Of a stretch of 64,000 nt of DNA, positions 11,604 through 22,303 are shown piece by piece. Both the position numbers and the translations under genes were made by a program. Every line of letters starts with the position of its first letter. Within the stretch, counting starts at the first letter, position 1. A model generated the notes under the pieces. The model searched no databases, was not told the DNA's origin, and worked only from the letters and a program-made list of their open reading frames with translations. This DNA is from Citrobacter sp. R56 (GTDB lineage Bacteria; Pseudomonadota; Gammaproteobacteria; Enterobacterales; Enterobacteriaceae), in contig NZ_CP069159.1 of assembly GCF_016811995.1 (NCBI RefSeq), forward strand, positions 496,001 to 560,000. Direction: 5' to 3'.

Positions 11604-12005
11604 ATGGCGAAAGAATTTGGTCGCCCACAGCGCGTCGCTCAGGAGATGCAAAAAGAGATTGCTATCATCCTGCAGCGCGAAATTAAAGATCCTCGTCTGG
11701 GCATGATGACCACGGTTTCCGGTGTTGAAATGTCGCGTGATCTGGCCTATGCCAAAGTGTTTGTCACCTTCCTGAACGACAAAGATGAAGCCGCAGTAAA
11801 CGCGGGCATCAAAGCGTTGCAGGAAGCCTCTGGCTTTATCCGCAGCCTGCTGGGGAAAGCGATGCGTTTACGTATCGTTCCGGAACTGACTTTCTTCTAC
11901 GATAACTCGTTGGTAGAAGGGATGCGTATGTCAAACCTGGTGACTAACGTGGTGAAGCATGACGAAGAACGTCGTGTGAACCCGGACGACAGCAAGGAGG
12001 ACTAA
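11604..12005 (+). CDS. rbfA: 30S ribosome-binding factor A
   Basis: Cold-shock ribosome assembly factor that binds the 30S neck and helps 16S rRNA 5'-end maturation. It has 133 residues of the single KH-like fold, with the family start [11 protein letters not shown] at 11604 after TGGAGAA. The longer in-frame start at 11487 would run through the REP and terminator. The acidic tail ends DDSKED. The stop overlaps the truB start by one base (TAATG), typical of coupled translation. Confidence 0.97.
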   Translation: MAKEFGRPQRVAQEMQKEIAIILQREIKDPRLGMMTTVSGVEMSRDLAYAKVFVTFLNDKDEAAVNAGIKALQEASGFIRSLLGKAMRLRIVPELTFFYDNSLVEGMRMSNLVTNVVKHDEERRVNPDDSKED

Positions 12006-12949
12006 TGAGTCGTCCTCGTCGTCGTGGTCGCGACATTCACGGTGTTCTGTTGCTGGACAAACCGCAGGGCATGTCCAGCAATGACGTGCTGCAAAAAGTA
12101 AAACGTCTTTACAACGCCAATCGCGCCGGTCATACCGGAGCATTGGATCCGCTGGCGACGGGTATGCTGCCGATTTGTCTCGGTGAAGCGACCAAGTTTT
12201 CCCAGTATCTGCTTGATTCGGATAAGCGTTATCGTGTTATTGCACGGCTGGGACAGCGGACCGACACTTCGGATGCCGACGGCCAAATCGTGCAGGAGCG
12301 TCCTGTCGCGTTTACCCCAGAACAACTGGCGGCTGCGCTGGAAACGTTCAGAGGTGATATCGAGCAGATACCGTCGATGTATTCGGCGCTGAAATACCAG
12401 GGTAAAAAGCTGTACGAATATGCGCGCCAGGGTATTGAGGTTCCGCGGGAAGCCAGACCGATTACCGTCTATGAACTGCTCTTTATTCGTCACGAAGGTA
12501 ACGAACTGGAACTGGAAGTTCACTGTTCTAAAGGCACCTATATTCGGACCATTATTGATGATCTGGGTGAGAAGCTGGGATGCGGCGCGCACGTGACTTT
12601 CCTGCGCCGTCTGGCTGTCAGTAAATACCCGGTTGATCGGATGGTCACCCTGGAGCATTTACGCGATCTCATCGAGCAGGCCGAGCAGCAGGGGATCCCT
12701 GCAGCCCAGTTGCTTGATCCGCTGCTGATGCCCATGGACAGTCCGGCTTCGGACTACCCCATCGTTAATCTTCCTTTAACCTCGTCGGTTTACTTTAAAA
12801 ATGGTAATCCGGTTCGTACGACAGGCGCGCCGCTGGAAGGGTTGGTTCGCGTGACGGAAGGCGATGACGGTAAGTTTATTGGGATGGGCGAAATGGATGA
12901 TGAAGGCCGTGTAGCGCCTCGTCGTCTGGTCGTGGAGTATCCGGCGTAA
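12005..12949 (+). CDS. truB: tRNA pseudouridine-55 synthase
   Basis: Converts U55 to pseudouridine in the T-loop of tRNAs and also acts as a tRNA-folding chaperone. It has 314 residues, the usual length. The catalytic motif [12 protein letters not shown] (near residues 43-54) contains Asp48, KGTYIRT is present, and a C-terminal PUA domain (about 250-314) follows. It overlaps rbfA by one base. A separate rpsO promoter lies just past its stop. Confidence 0.98.
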   Translation: MSRPRRRGRDIHGVLLLDKPQGMSSNDVLQKVKRLYNANRAGHTGALDPLATGMLPICLGEATKFSQYLLDSDKRYRVIARLGQRTDTSDADGQIVQERPVAFTPEQLAAALETFRGDIEQIPSMYSALKYQGKKLYEYARQGIEVPREARPITVYELLFIRHEGNELELEVHCSKGTYIRTIIDDLGEKLGCGAHVTFLRRLAVSKYPVDRMVTLEHLRDLIEQAEQQGIPAAQLLDPLLMPMDSPASDYPIVNLPLTSSVYFKNGNPVRTTGAPLEGLVRVTEGDDGKFIGMGEMDDEGRVAPRRLVVEYPA

Positions 12950-12961
12950 CTCTGCTCAGTC

Positions 12962-12990
12962 TTGCGATAACAGGGCGCTGCGAGTAGAAT
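12962..12990 (+). promoter_or_regulatory. rpsO promoter
   Basis: TTGCGA (12962-12967), a 17-bp spacer and TAGAAT (12985-12990), about 110 bp before rpsO. The long leader downstream leaves room for the known S15-binding pseudoknot that represses rpsO translation. Confidence 0.7.
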
Positions 12991-13058
12991 ACTGCCGCTT
13001 AACACCGCGTAAATTTTTTAACAGTTCATGCGGTGTTTACCTGGGGTTGCTGAATTAG

Positions 13059-13370
<312 letters not shown>

Positions 13371-13390
13371 TTCTTGCGAGTTTCAGAAAG

Positions 13391-13416
13391 AGGGGGCCTT
13401 CATGGCCCCTTTTTTC
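13391..13416 (+). terminator. rpsO terminator
   Basis: GGGGCC-TTCAT-GGCCCC followed by six T. E. coli has an equivalent leaky terminator between rpsO and pnp. Confidence 0.9.
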
Positions 13417-13484
13417 AAGCTGATGGCAGCAATTCACTGGAAACTAATGTATTGTTGCTAAGTATGATCTTCTGTTGCAGAGGT

Positions 13485-13543
13485 TCGCGCGGCTAATGAG
13501 AGGCTTGACCCGATGGCGGGTTAGGATTGTCATTAGTCGCGAG
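13485..13543 (+). promoter_or_regulatory. pnp leader hairpin (RNase III / autoregulation region)
   Basis: An imperfect long stem pairs TCGCG..CTAATGA (13485-13499) with TCATTAGTCGCGA (13530-13542). An inner ACCC/GGGT stem lies inside. The position matches the E. coli RNase III-cleaved leader through which PNPase represses its own synthesis. Relatives also encode the small RNA SraG in this interval; I cannot place its ends. Confidence 0.7.
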
Positions 13544-13613
13544 GATGCGCTGAAGATCGGGTATTAACGATGGCGCCGGTGGTGCTATCAAAAATTAGAG
13601 AAAGGATAGAATT

Positions 13614-15749
13614 TTGCTTAATCCGATCGTTCGTAAATTCCAGTACGGCCAACATACCGTAACGCTGGAAACCGGCATGATGGCGCGTCAGGCAACTGCC
13701 GCTGTGATGGTTAGCATGGATGACACTGCGGTATTCGTTACCGTTGTAGGTCAGAAGAAAGCGAAGCCAGGCCAGGACTTTTTCCCGCTGACCGTTAACT
13801 ATCAGGAGCGTACCTACGCTGCTGGTCGTATCCCGGGCAGCTTCTTCCGTCGTGAAGGCCGTCCAAGCGAAGGCGAAACCCTGATTGCGCGTCTGATTGA
13901 CCGCCCGGTTCGCCCGCTGTTCCCGGAAGGCTTCGTTAACGAAGTTCAGGTTATCGCGACCGTTGTGTCCGTAAACCCGCAGGTTAACCCGGATATCGTG
14001 GCAATGATCGGTGCTTCCGCAGCGCTGTCTCTGTCTGGTATCCCGTTCAACGGCCCAATCGGCTCTGCACGTGTTGGTTACATCAATGACCAGTATGTAC
14101 TGAACCCGACTCAGGACGAACTGAAAGAAAGCAAGCTGGATCTGGTGGTTGCCGGTACTGAAGCTGCTGTATTGATGGTTGAATCTGAAGCTGAATTGCT
14201 GAGCGAAGACGTCATGCTGGGTGCCGTTGTCTTCGGTCACGAGCAGCAGCAGACTGTTATTCAGGCTATCAACGAGCTGGTTAAAGAAGCGGGTAAACCG
14301 CGTTGGGACTGGCAGCCGGAAGCGGCAAACGACGCACTGAATGCGCGCGTTGCAGCCCTGGCCGAATCCCGCCTGAGCGATGCTTACCGCATCACTGACA
14401 AGCAGGAACGTTATGCTCAGGTTGATGTAATCAAATCTGAAGTGATCGCGACGCTGGTTGCAGAAGACGAAACCCTGGACGCTAACGAACTGGGTGAAAT
14501 CCTGCACGCAATCGAGAAAAACGTTGTTCGTAGCCGCGTACTGGCAGGCGAACCGCGTATCGACGGTCGTGAAAAAGACATGATCCGTGGCCTGGATGTG
14601 CGCACTGGCGTTCTGCCGCGTACCCACGGTTCCGCACTGTTCACCCGTGGTGAAACTCAGGCGCTGGTTACTGCTACGCTGGGTACAACGCGTGATGCTC
14701 AGAACCTCGATGAACTGATGGGCGAGCGTACTGACACTTTCCTGTTCCACTACAACTTCCCTCCGTACTGCGTAGGTGAAACGGGTATGGTCGGTTCTCC
14801 GAAACGTCGTGAAATCGGTCACGGTCGTCTGGCGAAGCGTGGCGTGTTGGCGGTTATGCCGGATATCGAGAAGTTCCCGTACACCGTTCGCGTAGTATCT
14901 GAAATCACTGAATCCAATGGCTCTTCTTCTATGGCCTCCGTGTGTGGTGCTTCTCTGGCGCTGATGGACGCAGGTGTGCCGATCAAAGCGGCTGTTGCGG
15001 GTATCGCAATGGGTCTGGTGAAAGAAGGCGATAACTTTGTTGTTCTGTCTGACATTCTGGGTGACGAAGATCACCTGGGCGACATGGACTTCAAAGTAGC
15101 GGGTTCCCGCGATGGTATCTCTGCACTGCAGATGGATATCAAAATCGAAGGTATCACCAAAGAAATCATGCAGGTTGCTCTGAACCAGGCTAAAGGTGCG
15201 CGTCTGCACATCCTGGGTGTGATGGAACAGGCGATCAACGCGCCGCGCGGCGACATTTCTCAGTTCGCTCCGCGTATCCATACCATTAAGATCAGCCCAG
15301 ATAAGATCAAAGACGTAATCGGTAAAGGCGGTTCTGTTATCCGTGCCCTGACCGAAGAAACCGGCACCACTATCGAAATCGAAGATGACGGCACTGTTAA
15401 GATCGCGGCGACCGACGGTGAGAAAGCAAAATATGCTATCCGTCGCATCGAAGAAATTACGGCAGAAATTGAAGTGGGTCGCATCTACACTGGTAAAGTA
15501 ACCCGTATCGTTGACTTTGGCGCATTCGTTGCCATCGGTGGCGGTAAAGAAGGTCTGGTTCACATTTCTCAGATCGCTGACAAGCGTGTAGAGAAAGTGA
15601 CTGATTACCTGCAGATGGGTCAGGAAGTACCGGTGAAAGTTCTGGAAGTTGATCGCCAGGGCCGTGTACGTCTGAGCATTAAAGAAGCAACTGAGCAGTC
15701 TCAGCCAGCTGCTGCGCCGGAAGCACCGGCAGCAGAACAGGGCGAGTAA
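13614..15749 (+). CDS. pnp: Polyribonucleotide nucleotidyltransferase (PNPase)
   Basis: Phosphorolytic 3'-5' exoribonuclease of the RNA degradosome; it also has cold-shock roles. At 711 residues it matches the E. coli length. It has two RNase PH-like domains (about 1-220 and 310-545) joined by a helical linker, then KH ([13 protein letters not shown] near 565) and S1 (VDFGAFVAI near 640) domains, and an Ala/Pro-rich tail that binds RNase E. The start is TTG (13614) behind AAAGGATAGA, the same unusual start as in E. coli. The leader hairpin implies autoregulation. Confidence 0.99.
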   Translation: MLNPIVRKFQYGQHTVTLETGMMARQATAAVMVSMDDTAVFVTVVGQKKAKPGQDFFPLTVNYQERTYAAGRIPGSFFRREGRPSEGETLIARLIDRPVRPLFPEGFVNEVQVIATVVSVNPQVNPDIVAMIGASAALSLSGIPFNGPIGSARVGYINDQYVLNPTQDELKESKLDLVVAGTEAAVLMVESEAELLSEDVMLGAVVFGHEQQQTVIQAINELVKEAGKPRWDWQPEAANDALNARVAALAESRLSDAYRITDKQERYAQVDVIKSEVIATLVAEDETLDANELGEILHAIEKNVVRSRVLAGEPRIDGREKDMIRGLDVRTGVLPRTHGSALFTRGETQALVTATLGTTRDAQNLDELMGERTDTFLFHYNFPPYCVGETGMVGSPKRREIGHGRLAKRGVLAVMPDIEKFPYTVRVVSEITESNGSSSMASVCGASLALMDAGVPIKAAVAGIAMGLVKEGDNFVVLSDILGDEDHLGDMDFKVAGSRDGISALQMDIKIEGITKEIMQVALNQAKGARLHILGVMEQAINAPRGDISQFAPRIHTIKISPDKIKDVIGKGGSVIRALTEETGTTIEIEDDGTVKIAATDGEKAKYAIRRIEEITAEIEVGRIYTGKVTRIVDFGAFVAIGGGKEGLVHISQIADKRVEKVTDYLQMGQEVPVKVLEVDRQGRVRLSIKEATEQSQPAAAPEAPAAEQGE

Positions 15750-15760
15750 GGTTGCCATTT

Positions 15761-15782
15761 GCCCTCCGCCATTGCGGAGGGC
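15761..15782 (+). other. Hairpin between pnp and nlpI
   Basis: GCCCTCCGC-CATT-GCGGAGGGC, a perfect 9-bp stem with no T run after it. It is more likely an mRNA-stabilising or Rho-related 3' structure than an intrinsic terminator. Confidence 0.6.
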
Positions 15783-15858
15783 CTCTGACCCGGCAGGACG
15801 CCTTGTTAGCAACCGGGGAACAGGACGTTCATTCAATCGTTGTCTTCGGGAGTGGGAA

Positions 15859-16743
15859 ATGAAGCCTTTTTTGCGCTGGTGTTTCGTTGCGACAGCACTC
15901 ACGCTGGCAGGATGCAGCAACTCTGCCTGGCGTAAGAGTGAAGTCCTCGCAGTGCCATTGCAACCGACTTTGCAGCAGGAAGTGATTCTGGCACGCATGG
16001 AACAAATTCTTGCCAGTCGGGCTTTAACCGATGACGAACGCGCACAGCTTTTATATGAGCGCGGAGTGTTGTATGATAGTCTCGGTCTGAGGGCATTAGC
16101 GCGAAATGATTTTTCACAAGCGCTGGCAATCCGACCAGATATGCCTGAAGTATTCAATTACTTAGGCATTTATTTAACGCAGGCAGGCAATTTTGATGCT
16201 GCCTATGAAGCGTTTGATTCTGTACTTGAGCTTGATCCAACTTACAACTACGCGCACTTAAATCGTGGTATCGCATTGTATTACGGCGGCCGCGACAAGT
16301 TAGCGCAAGATGATCTGCTGGCGTTTTATCAAGACGATCCCAATGATCCTTTCCGCAGTCTGTGGCTTTATCTCGCTGAGCAGAAGCTCGATGAGAAGCA
16401 GGCTAAAGAAGCGTTAAAGCAACGTTTCGAGAAATCGGATAAAGAGCAATGGGGATGGAACATTGTCGAGTTCTACCTGGGCAACATTAGCGAAGCAACG
16501 TTGATGGAAAGGCTCAAGGCAGACGCAACGGATAACACCTCGCTCGCTGAGCATCTCAGTGAAACCAACTTCTATTTAGGTAAGTACTACCTAAGTCTGG
16601 GGGATTTGGACAACGCTACGGCATTGTTCAAACTGGCGGTGGCTAACAACGTTCATAACTTTGTTGAGCACCGATACGCATTGTTGGAATTATCGCTCCT
16701 GGGCCAGGACCAAGATGACCTGGCAGAATCGGACCAGCAATAG
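15859..16743 (+). CDS. nlpI: NlpI, outer-membrane lipoprotein with TPR repeats
   Basis: Periplasm-facing lipoprotein that acts as an adaptor for the protease Prc in turning over the peptidoglycan hydrolase MepS, and scaffolds hydrolases. It has 294 residues. The signal peptide has lipobox LAGC with the acylated Cys at residue 19. Several tetratricopeptide repeats follow ([38 protein letters not shown] and others). ATG 15859 gives the standard start MKPFLRWCF behind GGGAGTGGGA; the in-frame start at 15772 would place 29 charged residues before the signal peptide. Confidence 0.97.
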   Translation: MKPFLRWCFVATALTLAGCSNSAWRKSEVLAVPLQPTLQQEVILARMEQILASRALTDDERAQLLYERGVLYDSLGLRALARNDFSQALAIRPDMPEVFNYLGIYLTQAGNFDAAYEAFDSVLELDPTYNYAHLNRGIALYYGGRDKLAQDDLLAFYQDDPNDPFRSLWLYLAEQKLDEKQAKEALKQRFEKSDKEQWGWNIVEFYLGNISEATLMERLKADATDNTSLAEHLSETNFYLGKYYLSLGDLDNATALFKLAVANNVHNFVEHRYALLELSLLGQDQDDLAESDQQ

Positions 16744-16849
16744 CTGACGTACACATCAGCCCGTAATCTTTTTTGATTGCCATCACCTTCGCGGGTGAGG
16801 GCGTTGTTGTTCGTTAATACACCTACTTTGAGCCGGTTCACACTTTTCA

Positions 16850-16930
16850 ATGAAAATTGCAGATCAATTTCATGATGAGTTATGTAGACTGGCCGCCATT
16901 AATTTTGAGGCACACGTACTACATGGCTGA
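16850..16930 (+). CDS. yrbN: YrbN, 26-residue leader protein upstream of deaD
   Basis: A 26-codon ORF starting [16 protein letters not shown] and ending VLHG. It closely resembles the E. coli small protein YrbN encoded at the same place. Its stop (16928-16930) lies 8 bp inside deaD, so ribosomes finishing yrbN sit on the deaD start, suggesting coupling or attenuation of cold-shock deaD expression. No domain or membrane segment is visible, and its own function is unknown. Confidence 0.8.
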
Positions 16931-18848
16931 ATTCGAAACCACTTTTGCAGATCTGGGCCTGAAGGCTCCTATCCTTGAAGCCCTTACCGATCTGGGTTAC
17001 GAAAAACCATCTCCAATCCAGGCAGAGTGCATTCCGCATCTGCTGGGCGGCCGCGATGTTCTGGGTATGGCCCAGACGGGTAGCGGCAAAACTGCAGCGT
17101 TCTCTTTACCGCTGCTCAACAATCTTGATCCTGAGCTGAAAGCACCTCAAATCCTGGTGCTGGCACCGACCCGCGAACTGGCGGTTCAGGTTGCTGAAGC
17201 CATGACGGATTTCTCTAAACACATGCGCGGCGTGAACGTGGTTGCCCTGTACGGCGGCCAGCGTTATGACGTGCAATTACGTGCCCTGCGTCAGGGGCCG
17301 CAGATCGTTGTCGGTACGCCGGGTCGTCTGCTGGATCACCTGAAGCGCGGTACGCTGGATCTCTCTAAACTGAGCGGTCTGGTGCTGGACGAAGCCGATG
17401 AAATGCTGCGTATGGGCTTCATCGAAGACGTTGAAACCATTATGGCGCAGATCCCGGAAGGTCATCAGACCGCTCTGTTCTCTGCCACCATGCCGGAAGC
17501 GATTCGTCGTATTACCCGCCGCTTTATGAAAGAGCCGCAGGAAGTGCGTATCCAGTCCAGCGTTACCACTCGCCCGGACATCAGCCAGAGCTACTGGACT
17601 GTCTGGGGGATGCGTAAAAATGAAGCGCTGGTGCGTTTCCTCGAAGCAGAAGATTTTGATGCGGCGATTATCTTCGTTCGTACCAAAAATGCGACCCTGG
17701 AAGTGGCTGAAGCGCTGGAGCGTAGCGGTTATAACAGCGCAGCGCTGAACGGCGACATGAACCAGGCGCTGCGTGAGCAGACTCTGGAGCGTCTGAAAGA
17801 CGGTCGTCTGGATATCCTGATTGCCACTGACGTTGCAGCACGTGGTCTGGACGTTGAGCGTATCAGCCTGGTTGTGAACTACGACATCCCGATGGACTCC
17901 GAGTCTTACGTTCACCGTATCGGTCGTACCGGTCGTGCGGGTCGTGCTGGTCGTGCTCTGCTGTTCGTTGAGAACCGTGAGCGTCGTCTGCTGCGTAACA
18001 TCGAACGCACCATGAAACTGACCATTCCGGAAGTGGAACTGCCTAACGCAGACCTGCTGGGCAAACGCCGTCTGGAGAAATTCGCCGCTAAAGTTCAGCA
18101 GCAGCTGGAAAGCAGCGATCTGGATCAATACCGCGCGCTGCTGGCTAAAATCCAGCCGACGGTAGAAGGTGAAGAGCTGGATCTTGAAACCCTGGCTGCG
18201 GCACTGCTGAAAATGGCACAGGGCGAACGTACTTTGATCGTTCCGGCAGACGCGCCAATGCGTCCTAAGCGTGAGTTCCGTGACCGTGATGAACGTGCTC
18301 CGCGTGGCGATCGTAACGATCGTGGTCCGCGCGGCGACCGTCCAGAACGTGGTGGTGAAGACCGTCCGCGTCGTGAACGTCGTGACGTTGGCGACATGCA
18401 ACTGTACCGCATTGAAGTAGGCCGTGATGACGGTGTTGAAGTACGTCATATCGTTGGCGCGATCGCTAACGAAGGTGACATCAGCAGCCGTTACATCGGT
18501 AACATCAAGCTGTTTGCTTCCCACTCAACCATCGAACTGCCGAAAGGTATGCCGGGCGACGTGCTGCAGCACTTTACCCGTACCCGCATCCTGAACAAGC
18601 CGATGAACATGCAACTGGTTGGCGATGCAGTTCCGCATACCGGTGGCGAGCGTCGTGGTGGCGGCGGTGGTCGTTTCAGCGGCGAGCGTCGTGAAGGCGG
18701 TCGTAGCGAAGGCGGTCGTGGTTTCAGCGGTGAGCGCCGTGAAGGTGGTCGTGGTGACGGCCGTCGTTTCAGCGGTGAGCGTCGTGAAGGCCGTGCGCCG
18801 CGTCGCGATGATTCCACTGGTCGTCGTCGTTTCGGTGGTGACGCGTAA
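16923..18848 (+). CDS. deaD: ATP-dependent RNA helicase DeaD (CsdA)
   Basis: Cold-shock DEAD-box helicase for 50S assembly, mRNA decay and translation of structured mRNAs. It has 641 residues. Motifs: Q motif with [12 protein letters not shown], Walker [44 protein letters not shown] and [12 protein letters not shown] dimerisation and RNA-binding region (DbpA-like, near 485-560) precedes an Arg/Gly-rich tail. The tail carries three copies of [11 protein letters not shown] 16923 gives MAEFETTF; it overlaps yrbN by 8 bp. A strong terminator follows. Confidence 0.98.
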
Positions 18849-18890
18849 TTTACGCTGATCAACGCACCCGTACTGTAAAGTAAAATATAC

Positions 18891-18921
18891 AGCCCCGATA
18901 TTTATCATCGGGGCTTTTTTT
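18891..18921 (+). terminator. deaD terminator
   Basis: AGCCCCGAT-ATTTATC-ATCGGGGCT followed by a T run. Confidence 0.92.
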
Positions 18922-18929
18922 ATTTCTTT

Positions 18930-18952
18930 TGTACTCATGTACTGGTACAGTG
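18930..18952 (+). promoter_or_regulatory. Probable TrpR operator in the mtr promoter
   Basis: TGTACTCATGTACTGGTACAGTG contains repeated GTACT/GGTAC half sites like trp operators and sits about 50 bp before mtr. E. coli mtr is repressed by TrpR and activated by TyrR; I did not find a clear separate TyrR box. Confidence 0.55.
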
Positions 18953-19001
18953 CAACACAATAAAATGCAGTTGCAATATTATTCACTGGAGAGATGGCTG
19001 A

Positions 19002-20246
19002 ATGGCAACACTAACCACCACCCAAACGTCCCCTTCGCTGCTTGGCGGCGTCGTGATTATTGGCGGTACCATTATTGGCGCAGGGATGTTTTCCCTGCCG
19101 GTGGTGATGGCGGGTAGCTGGTTCTTTTGGTCAATGGCGGCGCTGATCTTTACCTGGTTTTGTATGCTGCACTCGGGGCTGATGATCCTGGAAGCTAACC
19201 TCAACTACCGGATTGGTTCGAGCTTTGACACCATCACCAAAGACCTGCTGGGTAAAAGCTGGAACGTGGTCAACGGCATTTCCATCGCCTTTGTGCTGTA
19301 CATCCTGACCTATGCCTACATCTCTGCGAGTGGTTCGATTCTGCACCACACCTTTGCCGAAATGTCTTTGAACGTACCGGCGCGAGCGGCAGGTTTGGCG
19401 TTTGCGCTGTTGGTGGCGTTTGTGGTGTGGCTGAGTACCAAAGCTGTCGGTCGGATGACGGCGATCGTGCTGGGCGCGAAGGTCATTACATTCTTCCTGA
19501 CCTTCGGCAGTCTGTTGGGGCACGTGACGCCAACAACCTTGTTTAACGTGACGGAAAGCCATGCATCGTATACGCCTTATCTGTTGATGACCCTGCCGTT
19601 CTGTCTGGCCTCGTTTGGTTATCACGGTAATGTACCGAGCCTGATGAAGTATTACGGCAAAGATCCGCGTACTATCGTTAAGTGCCTGGTCTACGGAACG
19701 CTACTGGCGCTGGTGTTGTACGCCGTTTGGTTGCTGGGGACGATGGGCAATATTCCACGCCCGGAATTTATCGGCATCGCGCAGAAGGGCGGCAATATTG
19801 ATGTGTTGGTGCAGGCGCTTAGCGGCGTACTGAATAGCCGTAGTCTGGATCTGCTGTTGGTGGTGTTCTCTAACTTTGCGGTCGCGAGCTCTTTCCTCGG
19901 TGTCACGCTGGGTCTGTTTGACTATCTGGCGGATCTGTTTGGTTTTGATGATTCTGCATCGGGCCGCTTTAAAACGGCATTGCTGACCTTTGTTCCGCCA
20001 ATTATTGGTGGCCTGCTGTGGCCGAACGGCTTCCTGTACGCTATCGGCTATGCAGGACTGGCGGCGACCATCTGGGCGGCAATTGTACCGGCACTGCTGG
20101 CGCGTGCGTCACGTAAGCGCTTTGGCAGCCCGAAGTTCCGTGTCTGGGGTGGCAAGCCGATGATTGCGCTGATTCTGGTATTTGGTGTCGGTAACGCGCT
20201 GGTGCATATTCTGTCGAGCTTTAATCTGTTGCCAGTGTATCAGTAA
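19002..20246 (+). CDS. mtr: High-affinity tryptophan permease Mtr
   Basis: Proton-coupled inner-membrane importer of tryptophan (also indole) of the aromatic/hydroxy amino acid permease family. At 414 residues it matches the E. coli protein. It has about 11 hydrophobic helices and the family N-terminal signature [15 protein letters not shown] in helix 1. ATG 19002 follows TGGAGAGATGGCTGA. It is a single-gene unit, with the deaD terminator before it and a BIME after it. Confidence 0.97.
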   Translation: MATLTTTQTSPSLLGGVVIIGGTIIGAGMFSLPVVMAGSWFFWSMAALIFTWFCMLHSGLMILEANLNYRIGSSFDTITKDLLGKSWNVVNGISIAFVLYILTYAYISASGSILHHTFAEMSLNVPARAAGLAFALLVAFVVWLSTKAVGRMTAIVLGAKVITFFLTFGSLLGHVTPTTLFNVTESHASYTPYLLMTLPFCLASFGYHGNVPSLMKYYGKDPRTIVKCLVYGTLLALVLYAVWLLGTMGNIPRPEFIGIAQKGGNIDVLVQALSGVLNSRSLDLLLVVFSNFAVASSFLGVTLGLFDYLADLFGFDDSASGRFKTALLTFVPPIIGGLLWPNGFLYAIGYAGLAATIWAAIVPALLARASRKRFGSPKFRVWGGKPMIALILVFGVGNALVHILSSFNLLPVYQ

Positions 20247-20253
20247 AACCGTT

Positions 20254-20326
20254 TGCCGGATGGCGGCTACGCCTTATCCGGCCTACAGATCTCGTAGGCC
20301 CGGTAAGGCGTAGCCGCCACCGGGCA
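20254..20326. repeat. REP/BIME pair after mtr
   Basis: TGCCGGATGGCGGCTACGCC..TATCCGGCCTAC and its inverted partner GTAGGCCCGGTAAGGCG..CACCGGGCA flank a 7-bp centre. They lie between the convergent mtr and yhbW genes and can serve as a bidirectional 3' structure. Confidence 0.9.
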
Positions 20327-20330
20327 AAAG

Positions 20331-21338
20331 TTACCCCAACAGTTCCTCTTTCACATCCATCGCTAGCCCAAACGAGTGCAGCCGTGCCTGGTGATCGAAG
20401 ATCTGCCCGTTGACCATGATCTCATCCGCCTGGGTTTCACGCAGGATGGATTCCAGACCGTGACGCACTTTTGCTTTATCCCCCACCAACGACATGCTCA
20501 GCGCCTGCTGCACACCATACTGCTCAGACGCAGACCATAACTGATGCATATTCTCTACCGGCGGCGGCAGTTGCCCTGTCTCGCCACGGCGTAATTTTAC
20601 GAACGCCTGCTGCATCGAGGTAAACAAGAACTCAGCATCACGGTTGCTGTCGGCGGCGATAATGTTGATACACACCATGGCATAGGGCTTCTCAAGGCGT
20701 TCAGACGGCTTAAACTGGGTGCGGTAGAGATGCAACGCCTGGAACAGCATATCTGGTGCGAAGTGGGAGGCAAACGCAAACGGCAGACCGAGTTGTGCGG
20801 CCAATTGAGCACCATACAGGCTGGAGCCGAGCAGCCACACCGGGATTTTTTCGCCGTAACCGGGGACCGGGCGCACGTGCGGATTAGGATCGCGGGCGTC
20901 GAACCAGTCGACCAGTTCGGTCACGTCGCGCGGGAAGTTATCGATATCGCTGCTCATATGACGACGCAGCGCGCGCATTGTCGGCTGATCGCTGCCCGGC
21001 GCGCGACCTAACCCTAAGTCGATACGCCCCGGATAAAGCGTGTTGAGCGTACCGAACTGTTCGGCAATCACCAGCGGGGAATGATTTGGCAACATGACGC
21101 CGCCGGACCCCAGGTGCAGGGTGGCCGTATTCGCCGCCAGATAGCCAATCAGCACCGACGTTGCCGCACTGGCAATACCGGTCATGTTGTGATGTTCTGC
21201 CAGCCAGTAGCGATGATAGCCACGCTTTTCTGCCAGCCGGGCGAGATCCAGTGAGTGCGAGAAAGCTTCTTTGGCGCAGGAGCCTTCGGGGATCGGTGCC
21301 AGGTCCAGCACCGAAAAGGGAATAGTGTTGTCTGTCAT
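20331..21338 (-). CDS. yhbW: Luciferase-like flavin monooxygenase YhbW
   Basis: Member of the bacterial luciferase-like (LLM) FMN-dependent oxidoreductase superfamily. It has 335 residues, the E. coli length. Family segments visible: the N-terminal strand [20 protein letters not shown] (active-site His pair), [16 protein letters not shown] and [12 protein letters not shown]. The true substrate is unknown. It is a single gene on the minus strand with 78 bp to ubiV; its promoter should lie in that interval. Confidence 0.92.
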   Translation of the reverse strand: MTDNTIPFSVLDLAPIPEGSCAKEAFSHSLDLARLAEKRGYHRYWLAEHHNMTGIASAATSVLIGYLAANTATLHLGSGGVMLPNHSPLVIAEQFGTLNTLYPGRIDLGLGRAPGSDQPTMRALRRHMSSDIDNFPRDVTELVDWFDARDPNPHVRPVPGYGEKIPVWLLGSSLYGAQLAAQLGLPFAFASHFAPDMLFQALHLYRTQFKPSERLEKPYAMVCINIIAADSNRDAEFLFTSMQQAFVKLRRGETGQLPPPVENMHQLWSASEQYGVQQALSMSLVGDKAKVRHGLESILRETQADEIMVNGQIFDHQARLHSFGLAMDVKEELLG

Positions 21339-21416
21339 AACGGCTCACTTTGTCGACGGTGAATTATTTAATACTGCATTAAAATTTGATTATCGTTGTT
21401 AACAAAGTGAGCTTTT

Positions 21417-22295
21417 TTACGCCTGTAACTCCAGACCGGCGAGACGCTTCCAGTAACCGTTGCAATCGCTGTTAGCCGTCAGAGGCAGCGGCGATAAACC
21501 ATTTTCGTTGGCACGGAAGGCGTCGAGCATGGAGAGCGTCTCTGTGCCAAGCGGCGACAAGCGTACGATATCGACCAACCCTTGCATGGAGTTCAGTTCA
21601 TTTCCGAGGTTGTAGACGTACCCACTCATCGTCTGAATCCCGTTCAACACGAACACCTGCTGATTCTCCTGAGACAGTACATTGCGACCATTCGGATAGT
21701 GGATACAGCAGGTTTCACACTCATCCTTCGGACGGTCTTCCGAGCGGGCGGTAAAGCAGCGAGCTGAATAGGCCAGCGGCAAATGACCGTAGCTCAACAC
21801 TTCCACTTCAAACTGCTGGCGAATGCCCAGTTCATCGCACTGGTTGAGCAGATTCACCAGCCAGTCGCGTGAAAGCTCCACCGGCATACACCAACGCACC
21901 ATCCCCTGTTTGAGCAGCAGGCGCAGCGTCACGGCGTTGTAGCAGTTGAGCGCATGCCCGGCGACAAACGGCAGTTTGCGTTCAGCGCACATGTTCACGA
22001 CACCGAGATCGCTGGCTTCCAGCAGGAAGTCGCCATTTTCAACATAACGTTTCAGTTCGCCCAGTTCGGACGATGCCTGAACCAGCGCCAGCGTTGAAAG
22101 CACAATCTGCTTGCCGCTTCCAGCGAGCGATTTCGCCATATCCAGCCAGTCACCGACTTTGGTTGCGCGGCGCTTACTACAGACCGCCTCGCCGAGATAA
22201 ATCACGTCGGCATGACTGGTGGCGGCTTGCTGGTAAAACGCTTCCAGCGTCTCTTTCGGCCAGTAGTAGAGCACCGGCCCTAAGGAATATTTCAT
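21417..22295 (-). CDS. ubiV: UbiV, O2-independent ubiquinone hydroxylation subunit
   Basis: Peptidase U32-family protein that forms a heterodimer with UbiU and, with UbiT, hydroxylates the ubiquinone ring without oxygen (prephenate is the reported donor). The 292-residue protein keeps the 4Fe-4S ligands Cys39, Cys180, Cys193 and Cys197 (motif CETCC). I chose the ATG at 22295 (MKYSLGPVL), the family start; an in-frame ATG at 22313 would overlap the end of ubiU by 10 bp. ubiU lies 8 bp upstream in the same operon. Confidence 0.95.
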   Translation of the reverse strand: MKYSLGPVLYYWPKETLEAFYQQAATSHADVIYLGEAVCSKRRATKVGDWLDMAKSLAGSGKQIVLSTLALVQASSELGELKRYVENGDFLLEASDLGVVNMCAERKLPFVAGHALNCYNAVTLRLLLKQGMVRWCMPVELSRDWLVNLLNQCDELGIRQQFEVEVLSYGHLPLAYSARCFTARSEDRPKDECETCCIHYPNGRNVLSQENQQVFVLNGIQTMSGYVYNLGNELNSMQGLVDIVRLSPLGTETLSMLDAFRANENGLSPLPLTANSDCNGYWKRLAGLELQA

Positions 22296-22303
22296 TGCTT
22301 TTC

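Noticed and set aside
13533..16157. 874-codon minus-strand open frame opposite pnp and nlpI
   Set aside because: It mirrors strongly expressed genes with biased codons, which leave the antisense frame free of stops. Its composition (Phe, Asn, Arg, Thr-rich) is not protein-like and no family is recognisable.
17277..18524. 415-codon minus-strand frame opposite deaD
   Set aside because: Same codon-bias artefact; Thr/Gln/Phe-rich sequence without domains, covered by a well-supported gene.
20254..20326. CRISPR-like repeats
   Set aside because: These and the similar blocks at 4638, 11448 and 58000 are paired inverted REP units without regular spacers. No cas genes are present in the window.
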